Below, one piece after another: positions 12,432 to 23,817 of a stretch of 64,000 bases of DNA. The translations under genes and the position numbers were made by a program. Each line of letters starts with the position of its first letter. Position 1 is the stretch's first letter. The stretch is from positions 310,001 to 374,000 of the forward strand of contig SAUG01000057.1 of the NCBI GenBank assembly GCA_011316305.1, written 5' to 3'. The notes under the pieces are model-generated. The model searched no databases, had not been told where the DNA came from, and saw nothing but the letters and a program-made list of their open reading frames with translations. Source of the stretch: Rusavskia elegans (Eukaryota > Ascomycota > Lecanoromycetes > Teloschistales > Teloschistaceae).

Positions 12432-14504
12432 ATGAATTCAAACAAGGCGAAGGAGGATAGTACCCCGGTTGGAGAGACAGTGGTGAAATTTATTCATGAC
12501 GCCCGTTACAACTCCAAGACACAGTTCACTCACTACGCATTGAACGTGCTGCCGACCTGCAGCGTCTATGTCATAGCCTTTACTCTATTGTACATTGTAT
12601 ATCGCCTCAAGTGTATTCTCAATTGCCAGAATTCGTCTGCATGGCTAGAAATCGTTGTCGCCTGGAGCTTTTTTCTTATTGAGTTGGCCTTTGCTGGTGA
12701 GTCGCCGAAGGGTCTATCTTCGATGTGATGTTGATCATTTTCTTGTTAGTATCGACCATGCCGATCCATGTGATGAACTCATTTTCAATTGGAAAGCTCT
12801 GGTATACCAGCAACCTACGTTTGCAGGGAACGAGTGTCCCAACTGTTGACATATTCGTCTCATACTGTCACCATCCTATCACGCTTCTGCTGGACACGCT
12901 GAGGGCGGTGTATCCATCGATTATCCCGGGGATTTGTTCCGCGTTATCTTGCTCGATAGCAGCAGCTCGCAGGAGATCAAAGATCATGTACAAGGGCTAG
13001 GCATTGACAATGTATACTACACAGCACAAGAGGTGCCCTCGCAAACGCTCCCTAAAACCACCAATCTCACCCATGGCCTGCAATTCGTCGAAAGTCTTCC
13101 TGGAGGCCCGTCGCAGCTGATGGCAGTCTTGGATATAGGCGCAATACCGTCGCCGCTGTGGTGCGCGAGCTCATTCCTTTCATTTTGGAGGACGAGAATG
13201 TTGCCATGGCTAGTACACCCAAACATCCTTGATGGCGATGTAAGTACAACTCCGTGTCTCCCTTGCTTGTTGTGGTCCGTTTCCTCCGAACCGCAACATG
13301 TTTGGGAGAGAAAAGCCTATCTCAAAGTCTTTGATCGCAATCTAGAAGCAGCAAAGCTGACACCGATTCCCACTCTAGCCATTGAAGCAGAATACCGAAA
13401 GTGTCTCTAGCTCGATGTTAGCGATGCAAGATAGCCTGGGTACAAGTTCTAGTACCAGCAGCGGTTGGATTGCCAGACGTTCAGCTATCGAAGCGATAGT
13501 TGGTGTTCTGACCGATAAGCTTGTGCAAGAGGATGCTTGGATGTCAGTCCTACTCAATGCACATGGCTGGAAGACGATATGTATACCAAAAGTCTTACAA
13601 CACGGTCTGGCCGAACACCGTCTCGGAGCCCGTGTTGCCAACCCCAAGTCCAAACATGCCGGACTTGGTCTATAACAAAGCTCTTGGCTGGCCTGAGCAC
13701 ACCAAGCATGACCTTGTCGCAGCGAGTCGGAGTCTTGAGCGGCCCACTGAGTGACAGCTTGACCAATGTGGCAACATCCTTATGTGTCATTGCTATGCCA
13801 TGCCTGCTTCTCTCCGGCAAACCGCTGATCGTCTACACCAAGCCAGCGCAGCTATCTTCGCTTCTACGATTCAGCTTCCTCCACTTCTTAGCTACTTGGC
13901 TATACGGCTATGTGGATGTAGCGGCAGTTCAAGGCCACAAGCCAATCTGGCCACCACAAACCCCATTATTCTTGGCCCCTTACCGGGTGATGCGATTATT
14001 CGGTTTTGCCGGCACAGACATCGGTGCAAGACATGTACCGGAAGCTGCGGAGCGTGAGAAAACGGCTTCTCCACCAAATACCCCAGGCCAAGTCTTGTGG
14101 ACAGCGTTGTTGGATGGTGGAGCAGCAGTGCTGCTGCCTTGCATTGCAGCAGGTCTCGTTGGGCTCTATAGCTCCGTGAACACCAGCGTCGAATTTACAG
14201 AAGGGTCTGTCCCATATTTCCGGACACTCGGAACATAATTGGCTATCCGAGCCGCATGGCCGCCCGCGCTACACATATGAGCGGTAACGGTGCCATCCTG
14301 TTGGCGCCAATCGGCAATGCGATCTTTGCATTGCCAGCAAAAGATCGAGAGGAATGGCTATGCCGAAACCCGACAACCAAAGTCGCCTATCCCATCGACT
14401 CGATTGATATTTGGAGAAACTTTGCGAGATTACAGGTTTCGCAAAAGTTTTCAATGTTTGCACTTTTGTACTTCACTCTGGCCTTTTTGTTTTCGTGGGC
14501 CTGA
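12432..14504 (+). pseudogene. Broken membrane glycosyltransferase family 2 (cellulose synthase-like) gene
   Basis: Fragments of a processive GT2 follow in order but in shifting frames. The N-terminal part has a membrane segment (VLPTCSVYVIAFTLLYIVY). A clear intron (about 12696-12749) leads into SVPTVDIFVSYC. Then DYPGDLFRVILLDSSSS appears after a 1-nt shift. LQFVESLPGGPSQLMAVLD follows, then ELIPFILEDENVAMAS after another shift. Next are QDSLGTSS and LVQEDAWM, and finally the hydrophobic C-terminal region. Key residues are eroded: the DxD site reads LDIGAI and the QxxRW motif is unrecognisable. Stops occur at 13228 and 13673 in the matching frames. It lies between the acyltransferase remnant and the FSH1 hydrolase, suggesting the PKS product was once glycosylated. 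The start ATG (12432) fits the family N-terminus. Confidence 0.72.
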
Positions 14505-15117
14505 GTGGGCCTTGGCCGTGTATTCGATCGAGTGGCTTATCTCATAAGTGATTGACCATCTCGCTAGTCAAGTTTGCAAAGTTTCTGCGAGCTACCGCCA
14601 CTTAGCGATTGGAAACAAAGCATGACAACGTGGTGTATACCCTCAACACGTTATGAGTCGGCGCCTCTTGTATGCTATCCTCTTTTATAAATCAATAAGT
14701 GCGCTTTTCTCCGGCCTCTCTAGGGATCCGTTATGTCGAGCAGCCTATCAAGATACGTATATAGAGTGATTAGATCGGCAATCCAACAAAGCCCTCGAGG
14801 ACTTCAAAGAAGGTCTGAATTGGCGGTACAAACTGTTGGACGAGCTATATCCTTATTGTCCACTCGAGTATCAAGAATACCCCTAATGGGGACGCTAGAT
14901 CCATCGCCAGAAGCAGAGAATGACACGAGGCTCGGATCACAATGGCATTCGTGCCTGAGAGAGAAGCAGGCCATCGAAAGCTCTTTCTAATGCACCACGA
15001 CAAGACTTCGTGGGATGAGAATGGCGCTACTGCGCTTTTCTTACATATTTCACTCCGACAATGACGATCATCTCGCCTTAACTCAGGTGCCGTCATGTAT
15101 GAGACCAAGATCCAGAG
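14505..15117. other. Non-coding spacer
   Basis: No supported gene. An 85-codon frame at 14733 has no family-like features and is treated as chance. The region leads into the direct-repeat block upstream of the hydrolase gene. Confidence 0.5.
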
Positions 15118-15455
15118 GCAGTAGTTTGAGGGTCTAGCGACTTCCGTCTGCATGGACGACCGAAAAGCTTACATCGCCCCGAACATCGCCGAACCTTCTC
15201 CCAAGTGCATGGAGATGAAGATTAGTGTCCACATGCGGCAGTCTGGGGGTCTAGCGGCTTGCCCTGCATGAACGACTCATAGTCTTATGGGGTCCTCGAA
15301 CTTCGACGTCAGATGCAATAGCCTGGGGATTTAGCAGCTTCCTCTTGCATGAAAGACGCAAAGACTTACATGGTCGAGATTTCCGAGGAGCCTCATCAAG
15401 ATCCAATTGCAGTAGCCTGAGGAGTTGCGGTTTCCTTGCATGATTTGGTATCTAC
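15118..15455. repeat. Four degenerate direct repeats upstream of the FSH1 hydrolase gene
   Basis: The core GCAGTAGCCTGGGGGTCTAG (variants) followed by CGGCTTCC..TGCATGAACGAC starts at 15118, 15238, 15315 and 15409. Each core is preceded by an AGATCCA-like block. Spacing varies (120, 77, 94 bp), so this is not a simple satellite. The array ends about 110 bp before the ATG at 15569. It could be duplicated promoter DNA or a remnant of a short mobile repeat. Confidence 0.65.
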
Positions 15456-15568
15456 GTGGGTCAACTGATCCGAGGCTGATAAGTCCTCGAAAGCCCTCAC
15501 ACCTATATATCGTTCTCCGTCCAATACTCCTGTCAAGCCAAGTGCGGTCACTCTGATCTCTCGCCATC

Positions 15569-16444
15569 ATGAAGTTCCTGTGTCTTCATGGATCGGCAAC
15601 AAACAGTGATGTGGGTATCCTGCATTAGCTCTGCACGCGGTTTTGCTTAGTCCATATCCCAGGTTCTGAGATCCCAGCTGAGTAGGCCTCGATGAAGCTA
15701 TTGAGCTTGCGCCAGCGAGCTAACGATCCAGCGCCACTCATATATGGGCTGGGCAGAACTCAAACAGTGGAGTTGCACTTTCTCAATGGCCCTCACGAGG
15801 TATCTCGCTTTCCCGGCCTGGGCAGTCAACATCGTGGACCGTTCTTTCGCTATCTCGGCGAGGGTGCCCCTGACGTCGCTCGGCTTGTAGACGACATGCA
15901 GGACCTACCAACTTCGGCCAGTTCACCGGAGGAAATGTGTCGGGGTATGAAAATTTTGTATGGAGAAGACTGCAAGCTACAGCTCGCGGCAAAGTATGTC
16001 CAAGACTTTGCCAACACCAGTGATGCGGGGCCGTTTGATGGATTGCTAGGATTCTCTGAGGGTGCCTGTGTCACCGCGAACATATTACTAGATCAAGAGC
16101 AGACGTCGCCGGAACGACCATTCAAGTGCGCCATCTTTTTCAACGGCATACCTCCAGCCAGAGCAGGCAACGCCGGTCCCTATCTTGCGGATGAATGCGG
16201 TCAGGTTATCAAAACGCCCACATTGCATGTCTTTGGTGGTAGAGATCCGGGCAAGTTCGCGAGTTTGGCGCTCGTAAATCTCTGCACGAGTGACAATTCA
16301 TCGGTCTACGACCACGGCCAAGGTCATGAGATCCCTCGAGCGCCTGCCATTACCAAGCGGATCGCTGCGCTCGTACGCGAAATGCTTGCAAGCATAGAAA
16401 GCAACCCAACTAATTCGGTCAATGAAGGAGCTTGTAAGCGTTAG
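15569..16444 (+). CDS. FSH1-family serine hydrolase, LovG-like candidate PKS thioesterase
   Basis: An alpha/beta hydrolase of the FSH1 family (PF03959). Members include LovG, which releases the HR-PKS product in lovastatin synthesis. Exons: 15569-15610, 15663-15681 and 15732-16444; introns of 52 and 50 nt (the second with GCTAAC branch and CCAG acceptor); 257 residues. The N-terminus MKFLCLHGSATNSD is the typical FSH1 opening strand. The nucleophile elbow is GFSEGA (Ser ~129), with the acid in GGRDP (Asp ~192) and the base in GHEIPR (His ~219). All three catalytic residues are present, so unlike its neighbours this gene looks intact. Without the 19-nt second exon the reading frame seems broken, which could mislead automatic annotation. 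Its place beside the HR-PKS suggests chain release, but this is inference; a cytosolic esterase role is the alternative. Confidence 0.82.
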
Positions 16445-16970
16445 CTGCTTGATGAACTCAGCGTGTTGAAGGCGATTAGGATTTGCAAGGCTGGCGTACG
16501 CCAATCATGTTGTAGAAGGTTGGCCAATCACTTACATGCTGAGGGTAGTGATGGATATGGCCATGGGGAGACAGGGGTGCAGGGTTATCAGAGACGGATA
16601 GGTAAAAAGTCCCACAACCGGCTTCAACGTTGCAATATCAGAAGAGGCGAAAGTCCTCCATCCGACAGAGTTTGTAGAATTGACGGCGTAGGTGGTGGAA
16701 AAAGCGTGTCTATCAGGCAGTCGTCCGATCAACTTCCAAATATATCCTAATCTCCAACAGCCATGTGATAGCAAAATGGTAGACCCAGATGGAATGCGTT
16801 GCAACGAGTTTCCTCACCGCTGCTCCTTTTTCCCCCTCCGCTTGCTCGTAATTTCTATTCTCTATTGCATCTCGTTGCCAAAATTGTTGCACACTGTAGC
16901 CACATGAATTGTGATCCATTACTGAGGTCGAAATTACCGGATGCGGTTTTCCGCCGACATCATGTCGAGC

Positions 16971-16985
16971 CACGTGTGCCACGTG
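16971..16985. promoter_or_regulatory. Paired E-box (CACGTG x2)
   Basis: CACGTG at 16971-16976 and 16980-16985, nine bases apart start to start, together forming a CCACGTG-TGC-CACGTGG-like arrangement. Such sites bind bHLH or Cbf1-type factors. It is not clearly tied to a gene: the nearest supported starts are over 1 kb away. Confidence 0.3.
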
Positions 16986-17064
16986 GTGACAGAGCGTCCC
17001 CGCAGAGTGACGAGGATTGAAATGAGATACACTTTCAACTCGTTCTCCTTTGCGGGCACCTCTT

Positions 17065-17362
17065 TCATTCACAGTGGACTTCAACGTCGTTCACCCGAAG
17101 ACGCTTCCTCTTTGCTGGCTCGTCTGAGGCGTGCACCGATTCTGCATTGGCAGATGGTCAAGACCAGCAGCGAGCCGCAAGGCGCCAACGCTTCATGTAG
17201 CTCGAATGGGAGTACATGAGCAAGACAGTGAAAGAACCCAGAGCCGAGCTCCAGGAGCAAAATGGAGATCCAACGGGCCTGAAAAGCAACATCGCCTTTG
17301 TCAGAGCACTTATGGAGAGACCTAGTAACCTTATGGAACGCTTGGCTGACAATTCTCATTAG
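17065..17362 (+). pseudogene. Possible remnant of a regulatory protein gene
   Basis: LQRRSPEDASSLLARLR in one frame is followed, after a frame change, by DGQDQQRAARRQRFM, an in-frame TAG, then LEWEYMSKTVKEPRAELQEQN and SNIAFVRALMERPSNLMERLAD up to a stop. The charged, helical character and the SPEDASSLLARLR segment resemble the middle part of some fungal transcription factors, but no DNA-binding domain is seen. Treated as a decayed fragment; chance open frame is the main alternative. Confidence 0.25.
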
Positions 17363-18515
17363 CCATTCACCCAGAAGACGATAAGTGTTTGGCCACCGTC
17401 ACTGAAATGAATTTGAACGAAGAAATCACCACCTCCGAAGGTGCCCCTGCCTTTGTGTGACTACTTAGTTGCACTCGTTGGTTGCATCTTGAATCTTGGA
17501 ATCGTAAGTATTTATTTGAGGTAGCTGTAAAGTCCAGCAGAATGTTAATAGTAGTGCAAGGTAATGCGAACATCATATGTAGATATCAAATATGAAGCGA
17601 GTGCATAGTGATTGTGGTTTGTCATGAAGAATTGAAGATACTACGTAAGATCTATGCATGAGGAAGGGAAGGAAGTACTCCGTAAGGCGCTCCAAGCCCT
17701 ATGTTACGTGATGCAACCCTAACTAATTCATTACTTGTTTAATACTAGCGCCCAAGAATGTTCTTGGACGAAACGGTCGGCAACGAAGCTTTCTTTCATT
17801 GGACCGGAAGATGTCCCATGAGAAGCTTAGCTGTTAGGCAGTCTGCATCGCTCAAACCTCCGTCGATTTCGGCGACTGGAAAAGCTATGACCTCAGTTGC
17901 GACGGCACATGATACAGCCTGTGGATGCAAGTCATCGCAGCATCTCGTTTCGGCCAAGCAATTCAGCAGTACGGCGTAGTGCCAGTGGTGCAGAGGGTGG
18001 CGTCCACAACATCTGTGGAGGAGGCAGAGGGCTCAAGTGACAGGTCTAGTACTCCGTAGCAGACATAATTATACAAGAGTCAAGGCATTTGTTGATCACG
18101 CCGCCGTATTAAAACCTGTGCCTGATCAGCACAGCCAGCAGGGAGGATGCATGTCGCTCCGACACCGTTCGCTATTGATTGAGTAGGCTGAAGCCACTAT
18201 ACCAGTAACTTGAAAATTACCACTTCGTCTTCGAATGACATTTCGTCAAGTTGTCTTGGTGTGTAGAATCTCAAAGAGTCCCCGAAGTCGACTTGGAGTG
18301 CATGCACTAGTTCCCATTTGCCGAAGCGCCAAGACTTGACCAGCCTAATCTCAGACTCACGCTGTTCGCTCGTCAACGACAGCAACCAAGGACCAACAGC
18401 AGAGTTCTCAGCCTCTGATTACACTCCCTCGAAACTTCGTCGTAGTTCTGGATCGTCCGGTCACCTCCGTCGAGCGCGAGTTGACCGGGGTGCAGGCAAC
18501 CACACCGCTGGCTTG

Positions 18516-21426
18516 ATGCCAAAGTCAAAGAAAGCTCCAAATCAGCACAACACTCGGCACGAGAACGGCGTCGTCGCACCTGGAAAGCGTATCACCAAAC
18601 AGAAGTCGAATGGTCACCTTTCTGGACATCCCGATGGCCCGGCCGATTCCCCATCTAATCCAACTCCGTCTGCTGCGCCAGTGAATCAAGTGGCCGAACA
18701 CGTCTCCAATGGTCTCCCATCGACGTCCAAGTACTCCAGGAATCGCACAGGGTCGGCCGGCAGGTCCCCTGGAGATACTTCCGGAGATTTGTCTGAAGAT
18801 CTGGAGTCCGTGGGAAATGGCACCCCACTTGCAAACGGCTTGTTGGAACACAACCACCGGAAAATCGATGTCAATACCGCAAAAGTGGCCCCAGCGCATG
18901 ACAATACCATCTTCAATTTGGCTTTGACAATCCTCAGGTCCTGTCCGCTGGGCGATACCATTGCCATCTTGATCTTCCTGCTTTCGCTGCCGCCGACGCT
19001 CCTATCCGTGACCAATGCACTTTTCGCCGTGCTGACCTTTATGCCACCGGCCGGATCCTTTTCCTCCTTCCCGACCACATTGAACGATGTCTTTCAGGGT
19101 TCGGGCGGCACACCTTCGCTTGCAACCATCCTGGTAACCGACGCTCTGGGCATTGTCATCTGGCTTGTGGCATGGTCGCCGTTGCAAACGCTCGTGCTCG
19201 AGCTTGCACAGGCTGTCGTCGCCACAACGCTCGGAGGTGGTAATTCAAGCAGCAGCAGTGGACCCGATAGTACTCTATTCTGCATGCTCATCGTCTTCTT
19301 CACCCACGTGGCTCGACACAAATGGATCCCCAAACGCATCTTCGGCTACGAGTGGTCAGTTCGATTGGCATCAATATCCTACATTCAAGAGACGTTCTCA
19401 GGCGACCCTGGCGACGAGGGTCCTCAGCAGCGATCCGCAGGCGGCTGGTTCCGAATCTTGATTGCTCTTCACATTCTCATACAGGGCCTTGTTCATGTTG
19501 CTCGACGATGGTATACGCGGAGGGAACATTCTCAGACTGTCAATCACAGCAAGAAGGCGGACCCAGAAGCAGGGGGGAACACCCAGGTGAACACAGACGC
19601 AGCGTCAGTCAACAATTCATTGGAAACCATCTCGAAGATGTCACTGGCTATATCTAGAGAAGCACGTGACAAAATTACGAATAGTAAAAGAAGACGAAAA
19701 CAGGGCACCTATGTCAGGAGTCAACAGCCTCTGTGGGCGGCTTTTGCTGCTACAAAAGTCACGGTGCTTCGCGAAATGGAGCAGTCGCATGCTCAGTCAG
19801 AAGCACATGGAGCTAATGCTACTGGTGCGAGGAATCTTGGAAGCGCGCCCTTTCCAACGGAAGAAGGTCGTATCTGGATAACCCAAGTACAGCCCAATAA
19901 CTTCTACTTTGATGCGAGCTATTTTTCACACCACCAAAGCAGCGATAAGTGTGGCAGTACCTCTAGTCTACCGGTGAGTGTTGGCATTGATCGATCAAAC
20001 CCTTTCTTTGTACGCATCAACGGGGCAGACTGGACGTCATCGAAGATAGAGAGTCATCCATCGAATCAATCCAAGGATGGAAGCGCGGATCGGCGGTGGA
20101 CTGGCGAAGTTTACGGGCTATCGCCGTCTTCCGGCTATGTCTGTAGCTTTGTTCGCAGCGAGGATGGTGTGGTCATTCACTCTGCGGTTGTCTCCACGCC
20201 ATCCTCACCTGCTGTAGAACAAGGTATGATGAGGCAATTCACAATCCCCGTACGTACATGCTAAACTGCCTGTAGAATCATCCGGTTTGGCTAGTCCCGC
20301 TCAACCTGCAGTGCGTCCATCGTCACCAACAACGCCTTCGACCACGCTGAAGAAATCGATCGCCGCTTATGAAACAAGTCTGAGTGAGTCGCAAGCCCGC
20401 CAGAAGCGAAACAAGAAGGACCATAAAGTAGCCACTGCAGCACTCAAGAAGGACATTGACAAGAACAACGCATCGATTGCCAAGCAAAACGAATTGGAGA
20501 AGGGGTTCACTAGTCGTATCTTGCAACTCTCCCAGCATTGCAAACAGGCTGACGAAGCGCTACTCTCAATTTCCATGGAGATCGAATCACTAGGCGGCAT
20601 TCCTGAGGAGGAAATGCAACAGTGGGAAGGCAAGAAAGCGGCATGGGAGATGACACGAAAGCAGCTGGAGGCCGCTAAAGAGGACCATCTCCGATACAAG
20701 AGTGAGGTACAACAAGAGAGGCAGGCAGTTGATGCTGAGGCAGGTTCGACCCAACAGAAGCGCGAGAGGCTGCTAGCCCGCAGGACCAAGCTCAATGACC
20801 AGCACGAACGAATGCAGTCAGCCAACAGCCAAAGCCTGGACGAAAGGGAGAGAAAGGAAGCCGAGCATGCTGCTGTGCTTGCAGGACGACGACAATTTGG
20901 GGAAAGATGCAACGAACAGATGGCGAGCATGGGCCGGACGATTCAGGAAACACAGTACCTTACGCAGCAGCTGTTGCAACAAGCCGACATGCTTGCAAAT
21001 GCATTTCAAACACCGCCCAACTTCGCGCTCGCGACTGAGAATGATGCGGCTCTTGGAGAAGGTGATGTTGGTCTTGGTGCAGCAGGTCAGGGGGCGTCGT
21101 CGTCTGGGTTTGGTCATCGATTGCCTGCGTTCAAAGCGGCGGATGGTGCAGGCTTGCACAACGGATTGGGAGCATTCCGGCAGGATGATCGGCCCCGCTC
21201 CACGTCGCTCGTTGCAGGCAGCATACCGTATGCGGATTTCCTCGATCAGGACCCTGCGCCTCCAATGCCATCCAGCCAGGCAATGAAACTGATTCGAGGC
21301 AGGCAGCAAAGTGGGAGCAGTGGCAGTGGTAGCAACGGCAGTCAACCTGACCCTGCCAGTCCCGTCAGCGCGCTCGGAAACCGGAAAAGTCCCATAGTCA
21401 AGAGAAGTAGTCCGATATGGAATTAA
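18516..21426 (+). CDS. acrB: AcrB-like ubiquitination network signalling protein
   Basis: Homolog of Aspergillus AcrB, a membrane and coiled-coil protein linked genetically to the CreB/CreD ubiquitination network in carbon regulation. Exons 18516-20223 and 20276-21426, joined by a 52-nt intron (GTATGA...CTGTAG, branch GCTAAAC), give 952 residues. The N-terminus MPKSKKAPNQHNTRHENG and the VAPGKRITKQKSNGHL block are family-typical, which decided the start. Three hydrophobic segments follow (LTILRSCPLGDTIAILIFLL, LLSVTNALFAVLTFMPP, and the stretch around ALGIVIWLVAWSP). A long coiled coil (about residues 590-820 of the joined protein) is rich in K/E/Q. The Ser/Pro/Gly-rich tail ends KRSSPIWN. 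The second exon has no ATG near its beginning, so it is not a separate gene. Confidence 0.85.
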
Positions 21427-21840
21427 GCTGCCAGTCATCAAGTTGCTTCCTGTGAGTGCAGCATTGTTCATCAAGAATCTGCCATCGAAGTGACTTCTCT
21501 CGTGCTTCTCGGTGTGTTTGTGAATTGTGTTGATGTTGAGGTTTGGGAGTCGAGAGGTCGACTGACAGGGTCACCTGGGATCGCTTTGACGATTAGCGTG
21601 AGCAGGTTCACACCAACTTTCACAGTAGGGCGATTTGCGTACCAATAAAGACACCATAATCTTCTTGTCTTTTAACATTTCCTAGAGGAAAGAGCAGTGA
21701 GTCATGGATGAACCAGAGATAATGCCGTATCATTACAACACCGCACCACCTTTCTCACCAGCTTCCCTTGGCCTACCAACATACATCCTCATCCTGTATT
21801 CTTAACATTCCTCACGCTCCTTTCCCTGCTGCATAGAGTT

Positions 21841-22665
21841 ATGGGCAATAAAATTTCGATATCCGCCCACCAAAAAAAAAGTACTTCCTTGGAAAGAGAC
21901 TTTACACCTGCTCTGCCCAGCCGCAATCTGTCGCCTCCGCCTGCTCGCTCGTCATCTATCAGCAGTTCGTCATCCAAAACACTGCGCCAGCAATCAACAG
22001 ACACCGACGGAGCCTCGTCGCCAAAGGATGAGAAGTGTGACATGTCACTACCCGCCGCTCCATCACTGATGACCGAGGCCCAGTACCTCTCAGTATCACT
22101 GAGTGCTGTCTCCCCTTCCGACCATAGTCCCCTCTCCCAAGATGCGACCAACATACCTCGCCCGTCACCGTCCATCTCGAGGCCAGCTTCTCTGCCCTCT
22201 CCGCCGAGGACTCCATCATCTACATCGTTGCTTCAGAGTTCCTCGAGCCGGCTACCGTCATCAGAATCACTGTTCTGGCGGCCACATCAGCTTTTCCCAA
22301 TCCAATCTGAGCCATATGTCAGGGTTCCAGCACCACCCCTGCGGCCGGTCCACTTCAAGTGCTATCAGTCACATAAGAGAATGCTTTGTTCGCAGAACGT
22401 ACACCATCCGGTCCCGTGCATGACTTGTGGAGTCGAGAATGAGAAGACCAGATGGCGATGTGTCTGGTGCTGCTTGAGGATCTGTACGGAATGCATGGAT
22501 AGTTTCAACACGGATGACGAAAGGAACCTAGCTGTGCTACTCGAGAATGTCGACAGGAAAGCTCAGAGCGTTGACGGATACCATTGTGGTGGCAATGCTA
22601 GATTCAGTGGGTCCTTTCAAAGCGAAGCATCAAGAGATCAAGAAGGGCTGGAAAATAGACGCTGA
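21841..22665 (+). CDS. Hypothetical protein with C-terminal Cys-rich (zinc-binding-like) module
   Basis: A 274-residue single-exon frame. The first ~150 residues are Ser/Pro-rich and probably disordered. It begins MGNKIS, which would fit N-myristoylation (Gly2). Residues ~175-220 hold a dense Cys/His pattern: CYQSHKRMLCSQNVHHPVPC, then CGVENEKTRWRC-WCC-RICTEC. The arrangement resembles a small treble-clef or RING-like zinc site, but I cannot assign it to a named family. It stands alone between acrB and the EF-hand gene, in its own orientation unit. Function unknown. Confidence 0.7.
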   Translation: MGNKISISAHQKKSTSLERDFTPALPSRNLSPPPARSSSISSSSSKTLRQQSTDTDGASSPKDEKCDMSLPAAPSLMTEAQYLSVSLSAVSPSDHSPLSQDATNIPRPSPSISRPASLPSPPRTPSSTSLLQSSSSRLPSSESLFWRPHQLFPIQSEPYVRVPAPPLRPVHFKCYQSHKRMLCSQNVHHPVPCMTCGVENEKTRWRCVWCCLRICTECMDSFNTDDERNLAVLLENVDRKAQSVDGYHCGGNARFSGSFQSEASRDQEGLENRR

Positions 22666-22797
22666 AAAGAATCGTTGTTCGTTGTTCTCGTCCACGGGTC
22701 TCGCTTGACTCAGCTTGAATCAGATATCATGCTTACATTTGGATCGACAAAGCCCACATGATTGACAAATGGACGGAAATTAAAGCGACAAGAACTC

Positions 22798-23817
22798 CTA
22801 CTGATCCTGCTGGTCCTTTTGCTCCCCTTCGGCACCGCCCATAATACTCGCCATGAATTCCGGATATTTGAACACCTCGCCTCTGGCTCCATGACCCATG
22901 GCCTTCCCAAATGCCCTCCTGCCCGTGAAACCCTCGAGTACATTCTCCACCTCTCTTTCAGTCATTGCCCTTTCCCCGGCTTCGGGGCTGGTGTGCAGCA
23001 AGGCATCCTTCAATTCTTTCACGTCAATCTGTCCACTGTCATCTTCATCGAAGGCGGCAAAAGCGTTGAGTAGTTCTTGCTGCGACGATAGTGGCGCGAG
23101 AAGAGTAGAAAGGGTGTTGAGAAAGGATGGCATATTAACAGTCTGAGGTTTGCCCGGGGGAAAGAACTGCGAGACGGCGGAGGCGGAGGAATCTTGACCT
23201 ATTTTGCAACTCGTCAGCTTCCTACTCCGTCGTGGCGAATTATCATGCAAAACACAGGAGGCTGACATACCCAGATTCGTAAGCATATCAACTACATCCT
23301 CCCGATTAACTTGTCCATCGTTATCCCGGTCCAGAATCTGAAACCCTTCCCTCATCTCCCGCACCTGCGCCGGTGGTAGCTTTGCCAAGGCATCCCCGCC
23401 AAGTGCCATCCGATTCATCAATGCGGGTTTGTTCGCCGAGGGCGTGGGATTCAGGGTCGGCGAATGCGACGAGTAGGATTCGCGCTTCGTCAACGAAGGT
23501 GTGAGATGTCGCACAGTCCGAATATCATCGTCTTCCTCGTCAGCTAACGTGGGCGTTGCAACGTTGTGGAGTTTCGAAGGGGATTGCAGCGGGGTGTGCG
23601 GTTTTGTAGGTGAGGTTATGGGAGTGGTCGGCCGGCCGATGTTGGGTGTGGATGTGGGTGTTGTAGGGCGGATTGTGGAGGCTGTTGAGGAAGGCGAGGG
23701 AGACTCTGGACGGCGGAAGGGGGAGGTGCGAGGGGAGCCGAAGGAGAGGGGGGAGGGTTTGTATGTTGATGGCATTGCCTGCGAGCATGGTGAGTATGGG
23801 GAAGTTGGAGAGCCCAT
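22798..23817 (-). CDS. EF-hand protein, myosin regulatory light chain / calmodulin-like
   Basis: Exons 23817-23271 and 23198-22798 (72-nt intron, GTATGT...AAATAG) encode 315 residues. A long Pro/Ser/Thr-rich N-terminal half precedes a calmodulin-fold region. The first loop is DRDNDGQVNRED in the helix context REGFQILDRDND. A spacer with FLNTLSTLLAPLSS follows, then a second loop DEDDSGQIDVKE and the C-terminal YPEFMASIMGG. The EF-hand layout resembles fungal myosin regulatory light chains, which sit on type II myosin at the cytokinetic ring, but the long disordered leader is unusual for that family. The intron does not shift frame, so unspliced reading also looks open. A TTG-led extension upstream exists, but the first ATG (23817) is preferred. 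Confidence 0.8.
   Translation of the reverse strand: MGSPTSPYSPCSQAMPSTYKPSPLSFGSPRTSPFRRPESPSPSSTASTIRPTTPTSTPNIGRPTTPITSPTKPHTPLQSPSKLHNVATPTLADEEDDDIRTVRHLTPSLTKRESYSSHSPTLNPTPSANKPALMNRMALGGDALAKLPPAQVREMREGFQILDRDNDGQVNREDVVDMLTNLGMSASCVLHDNSPRRSRKLTSCKIGQDSSASAVSQFFPPGKPQTVNMPSFLNTLSTLLAPLSSQQELLNAFAAFDEDDSGQIDVKELKDALLHTSPEAGERAMTEREVENVLEGFTGRRAFGKAMGHGARGEVFKYPEFMASIMGGAEGEQKDQQDQ

Larger units (their letters stand above)
16445..18515. other. Gene-poor 2-kb zone between the PKS cluster and acrB
   Basis: No confident gene. It holds a paired CACGTG site (16971-16985), a possible broken coding remnant (17065-17362) and the acrB upstream region. Frames crossing it are interrupted and inconsistent. 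It probably marks the right edge of the secondary-metabolite cluster. Confidence 0.55.

Noticed and set aside
15569..16444. FSH1 hydrolase first judged frameshifted near 15690
   Set aside because: A 19-nt exon (15663-15681) and a 50-nt intron with GCTAAC branch restore one continuous frame.
16713..17084. 123-codon minus-strand frame
   Set aside because: No domain, no intron support, and inconsistent composition; treated as chance.
18318..18515. Upstream extension of acrB to 18318
   Set aside because: It would start with TTG; the ATG at 18516 begins the family-typical N-terminus.
20276..21426. Coiled-coil frame after 20276 as a separate gene
   Set aside because: No ATG near its beginning; a 52-nt intron joins it in frame to the upstream membrane part, as expected for AcrB.
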